This document shows, in pieces, positions 4,125-6,721 of a DNA stretch of 6,721 nucleotides (position 1 is its first letter; every line of letters starts with the position of its first letter). A model generated the notes under the pieces. The model was not told the origin of the DNA and made no database searches. It saw nothing but the letters and a program-made list of their open reading frames with translations. Source of the DNA: Lysobacterales bacterium (lineage in GTDB: Bacteria; Pseudomonadota; Gammaproteobacteria; Xanthomonadales; S139-57); assembly GCA_026993285.1 (NCBI GenBank), contig JALWTZ010000190.1:1-6721 (forward strand). Direction: 5' to 3'. Made by a program: the position numbers and the translations under genes.

Positions 4125-6721
4125 TCAGCGGATGATCTGGCCGTCCTTGTCCAGTACATGGACTTCGCCCAGGTTCAGCTGGCGAATGCCGGCCTCGATT
4201 TTCGATAGGTCACCCACCACCACCCAGGTCAGCACTTCGGGCTTCATGAAGCGGCGGGCTTCCTGCACCACGGCTTCGTCGGCCAGGCTTTCCAGCCGCT
4301 TCTGGTAGGTGATGACATGATCGTCCGGGTAGCCGAACTTGCGGATGTTGACCAGCGCCCCCAGTACCGCCCGGGTGGTTTCGTATTTGCCGGGCAGGCT
4401 GCGGATCTCGTTGTTGCGGATTTTCTGGATTTCTTCCGCCGTGGGTGGGCGCTCACCGGCCATGGCCTGCACTTCCTTGAGCACTTCCTGCATGGCTTCG
4501 ATGGTCTTGTCGGTCTGTACCGGCGCGGTGGCCAGCCAGGGCCGCTGCCCGCGGGCACTGATGGCGAAGCTGTAGGCTCCGTAGGCCCAGTGCTTGTCCT
4601 CGCGCAGGTTCATGTTGAGACGGGCGCTGAACTTGCCGCCGAAGACATCATTCATCACTTCGAAGGGCAGGGTGCGCTCGCTGTTCATCGGCGGGGCCAG
4701 GCGGCCGGCCAGAATCACGCTCTGTTGCGCGCCGGGCTTGTCCAGCAGGAAGATCCGGGGTTTGTCCGGCAGCGCGGCGGTTTTTTCCGGTTTTCGGCCG
4801 GCGGGCACGGCGGGGGCTTGCCAGTCGCCCAGGGCCTTTTCCAGCCGGGGCAGCAGTTCATCCATGGTGATGTCGCCGGCAACCAGGATGGTGGCCTTGT
4901 CCGGGCGTATCCATTGCTGGTGGAAGGCAACCAGGTCTTCCCGTTTCAGCGCCTGAATGCTGGCCTTGTCACCGCTGCCGGTGAGGATGATGCCGTAGGG
5001 ATGGTCCTTGCCATAGAGCAGCGGCGGCATGACGCGCAGGGCCAGGGTGCGTGGCTGGGCCTTTTCCTTCTGGATGCGTGCCAGCCATTTGCCGCGCAGG
5101 CGTTCGATTTCCGTCTCGTCAAAGGCCGGGTTTTGCAGGATGTCGGCATACAGGGCCAGGGAGGCGTCCAGGTTTTCCTTCAGCGCCGACAGGCTGACGC
5201 TGGAGCTGTCCAGGCTGGAGCCAGCGGAAATGTTGGCGCCCAGCCGTTCGGCTTCGGCGGCGATTTCCAGCGCGCTGCGCTTGCGGGTGCCTTCATCCAG
5301 CATGCTCAGGGTGAAGTCGGCCCGGCCCTGCAGCTGGCCAAAATCGGCGGCGTAGCCGGCATCGAACAGGGTGGAGATTTCCACCAGCGGCATGGCGTGG
5401 CGCTCGGCCAGCACCACTTCCACGCCATTTTTCAGGCGGGCGTGCTGCAGTTCGGGGAAGCGCAGTTCAGGCACCTGCTCGACGGCGGGCAACTGGCTGC
5501 GGTCCACTTCCTTGCCGGTTACCTTGCCTTCGGGGAAGGGCAGGATGCTCAGGGTGAAATCACCGCTGCTCAGCCATTTGCGGGCGGCGGTGCGGATGGT
5601 CTTGCCGTTGGCGCTGCGCACATCGCGCAGCCAGTCCTTCCAGGCATCGGCCCGGCCCAGATAGGTCTGGTTGCGGCCCAGAATCTGGGCCTTGCCGCCA
5701 AAGCCTCCCACTTTTTCCGCACCACGGAGAAAATCGGCCACGGTGCTGGTCTTGACCCGTTCCAGGTCTTTCTTGCCCGGCCCCTTTTTCAGGTAGGCGG
5801 CCATGACTTCTTCCATGGCCTGTTCCACGGTTTTCGGGTCCACGCCGGGTTTGACATCCGCCATGAGGATGAAAAGGCCGGCGGCTTCCCCTTCCATGGT
5901 GCTGGCCGAGGCGGAGGTGGCGATCTGGTCCTGATAGACCAACCGCTGGTAGAGCGGAGAGTTCTTGCCCTGGCCCAGGGTGGCGGCAGCCAGCTGCAGG
6001 GCGTGGTTTTCCGGGTCGCCATAGCCGGGGATGTTCCAGCTCTTGACGATGCGGGCCTGGGGCACGCGGTCGAACTGCTGTACCCGCGTGCTCTCAGTGC
6101 GCTTGGCCACCCAGCGCTTCAGGTGCTGTACCGGCTCGCCGGCGGGGATGTTGCCGAAGTATTGTTCCACCTTGGCGCGGGCGGTTTCCAGGTCGATGTC
6201 GCCGGCCAGGGTCAGCACGGTGTTGCTGGGGCCGTACCACTTTCTGAACCACTCCTTGACATCTTCCAGGGTGGCGGCATTCAGGTCTTCCATGGAGCCG
6301 ATGGTGGTCCAGCTGTAGGGGTGGCCCTTGGGAAAGCTGTATTTCATCAGGGTTTCGTACATCTTGCCGTAGGGGCGGTTTTCTCCCTGACGTTTTTCGT
6401 TCTGTACCACGCCGCGCTGTTCGTCCAGCCGTTCCTGGGTGATGGCCCCCAGCAGGTGGCCCATGCGGTCGGATTCCATCCACAGGGCCATGTCCAGGGC
6501 CGTGGTGGGAATGGATTCGAAATAGTTGGTGCGGTCCAGCCAGGTGGTGCCGTTCATGTCGGTGGCACCGGCCTTTTCAAAAGGCGCGAAAAACTCGTCG
6601 TTCCAGTTTTCCGAACCGTTGAACATCAGGTGCTCGAACAGATGGGCAAAGCCGGTCTTGCCGGGTTTTTCATCCTTGGAGCCCACGTGATACCACAGGT
6701 TGACCGCCACGATGGGCGCTT
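4125..6721 (-). CDS. M16 family zinc protease, two-domain, 5' end outside window
   Basis: At least 865 residues of an insulinase/pitrilysin-type (M16) metalloprotease. The frame is open to the window edge and reads KAPIVAVNLWYHVGS, so the GTG at 6710 is internal; a signal peptide would lie further upstream. Counting from that valine, the inverted zinc motif HLFEH is at 23-27 (DNA 6630-6644) and the third ligand is probably Glu105 in VVQNEKRQ (6396-6398), close to the spacing known in pitrilysin. The second half begins near 425. At the equivalent place it has RADFTLSMLDEG rather than HxxEH, so it is non-catalytic, but it keeps the RLNMNLREDKHWAYGAY region (around 4570-4625) that supplies the substrate-binding Arg/Tyr pair. 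Such proteins are usually exported and degrade peptides or process small proteins in the envelope. It ends 29 bases before a strong terminator, so it is transcribed separately from the sigma operon. Substrate unknown. Confidence 0.95.
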   Translation of the reverse strand, partial: APIVAVNLWYHVGSKDEKPGKTGFAHLFEHLMFNGSENWNDEFFAPFEKAGATDMNGTTWLDRTNYFESIPTTALDMALWMESDRMGHLLGAITQERLDEQRGVVQNEKRQGENRPYGKMYETLMKYSFPKGHPYSWTTIGSMEDLNAATLEDVKEWFRKWYGPSNTVLTLAGDIDLETARAKVEQYFGNIPAGEPVQHLKRWVAKRTESTRVQQFDRVPQARIVKSWNIPGYGDPENHALQLAAATLGQGKNSPLYQRLVYQDQIATSASASTMEGEAAGLFILMADVKPGVDPKTVEQAMEEVMAAYLKKGPGKKDLERVKTSTVADFLRGAEKVGGFGGKAQILGRNQTYLGRADAWKDWLRDVRSANGKTIRTAARKWLSSGDFTLSILPFPEGKVTGKEVDRSQLPAVEQVPELRFPELQHARLKNGVEVVLAERHAMPLVEISTLFDAGYAADFGQLQGRADFTLSMLDEGTRKRSALEIAAEAERLGANISAGSSLDSSSVSLSALKENLDASLALYADILQNPAFDETEIERLRGKWLARIQKEKAQPRTLALRVMPPLLYGKDHPYGIILTGSGDKASIQALKREDLVAFHQQWIRPDKATILVAGDITMDELLPRLEKALGDWQAPAVPAGRKPEKTAALPDKPRIFLLDKPGAQQSVILAGRLAPPMNSERTLPFEVMNDVFGGKFSARLNMNLREDKHWAYGAYSFAISARGQRPWLATAPVQTDKTIEAMQEVLKEVQAMAGERPPTAEEIQKIRNNEIRSLPGKYETTRAVLGALVNIRKFGYPDDHVITYQKRLESLADEAVVQEARRFMKPEVLTWVVVGDLSKIEAGIRQLNLGEVHVLDKDGQIIR

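Overview
The window is a compact, GC-rich bacterial chromosomal segment. Protein family content and gene style (SprA-type putative metalloprotease, TPMT-like methyltransferase, ECF sigma factor with DUF3619-like and DUF3106-like partners, two-domain M16 zinc protease) suggest a gammaproteobacterium, perhaps an Alcanivorax- or Pseudomonas-like organism. This placement is inferred from the proteins alone. There are no RNA genes, CRISPR arrays, insertion sequences or phage genes that I can support.

Layout. Positions 53-286 (minus) encode a 77-residue ribbon-helix-helix-type DNA-binding protein. Positions 287-461 are a divergent control region with a plausible promoter in each direction, two perfect palindromes over the minus-strand promoter and a 7-bp inverted repeat framing the -35 of the plus-strand promoter. 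Positions 462-2133 (plus) form a tight three-gene run: a small SprA-family HExxH protein, a TPMT-family SAM methyltransferase and an unrecognised 185-residue protein whose start overlaps the preceding stop (ATGA). These converge on the next block, with 23 bases between stop codons.

Positions 2157-3954 (minus) are a four-gene overlapping operon, in transcription order: ECF sigma factor, one-pass membrane protein (probable anti-sigma factor, DUF3619-like), an 83-residue secreted protein, and a secreted DUF3106-like protein built of tandem 18-residue repeats. All three junctions overlap (8, 17 and 4 bases). The set reads as an envelope-sensing regulatory module: a cytoplasmic sigma factor, a membrane-bound restrainer and two envelope proteins that could modulate it.

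Positions 4125-6721 (minus) hold most of a two-domain M16 zinc protease whose start lies beyond the right edge. It ends at a strong intrinsic terminator (4067-4095), which separates it from the sigma operon on the same strand.

The most interesting parts are the sigma/DUF3619-like/small secreted/DUF3106 module and the SprA-methyltransferase-unknown operon, both of poorly defined function. I see no clear sign of a wholly new defence or mobile system.
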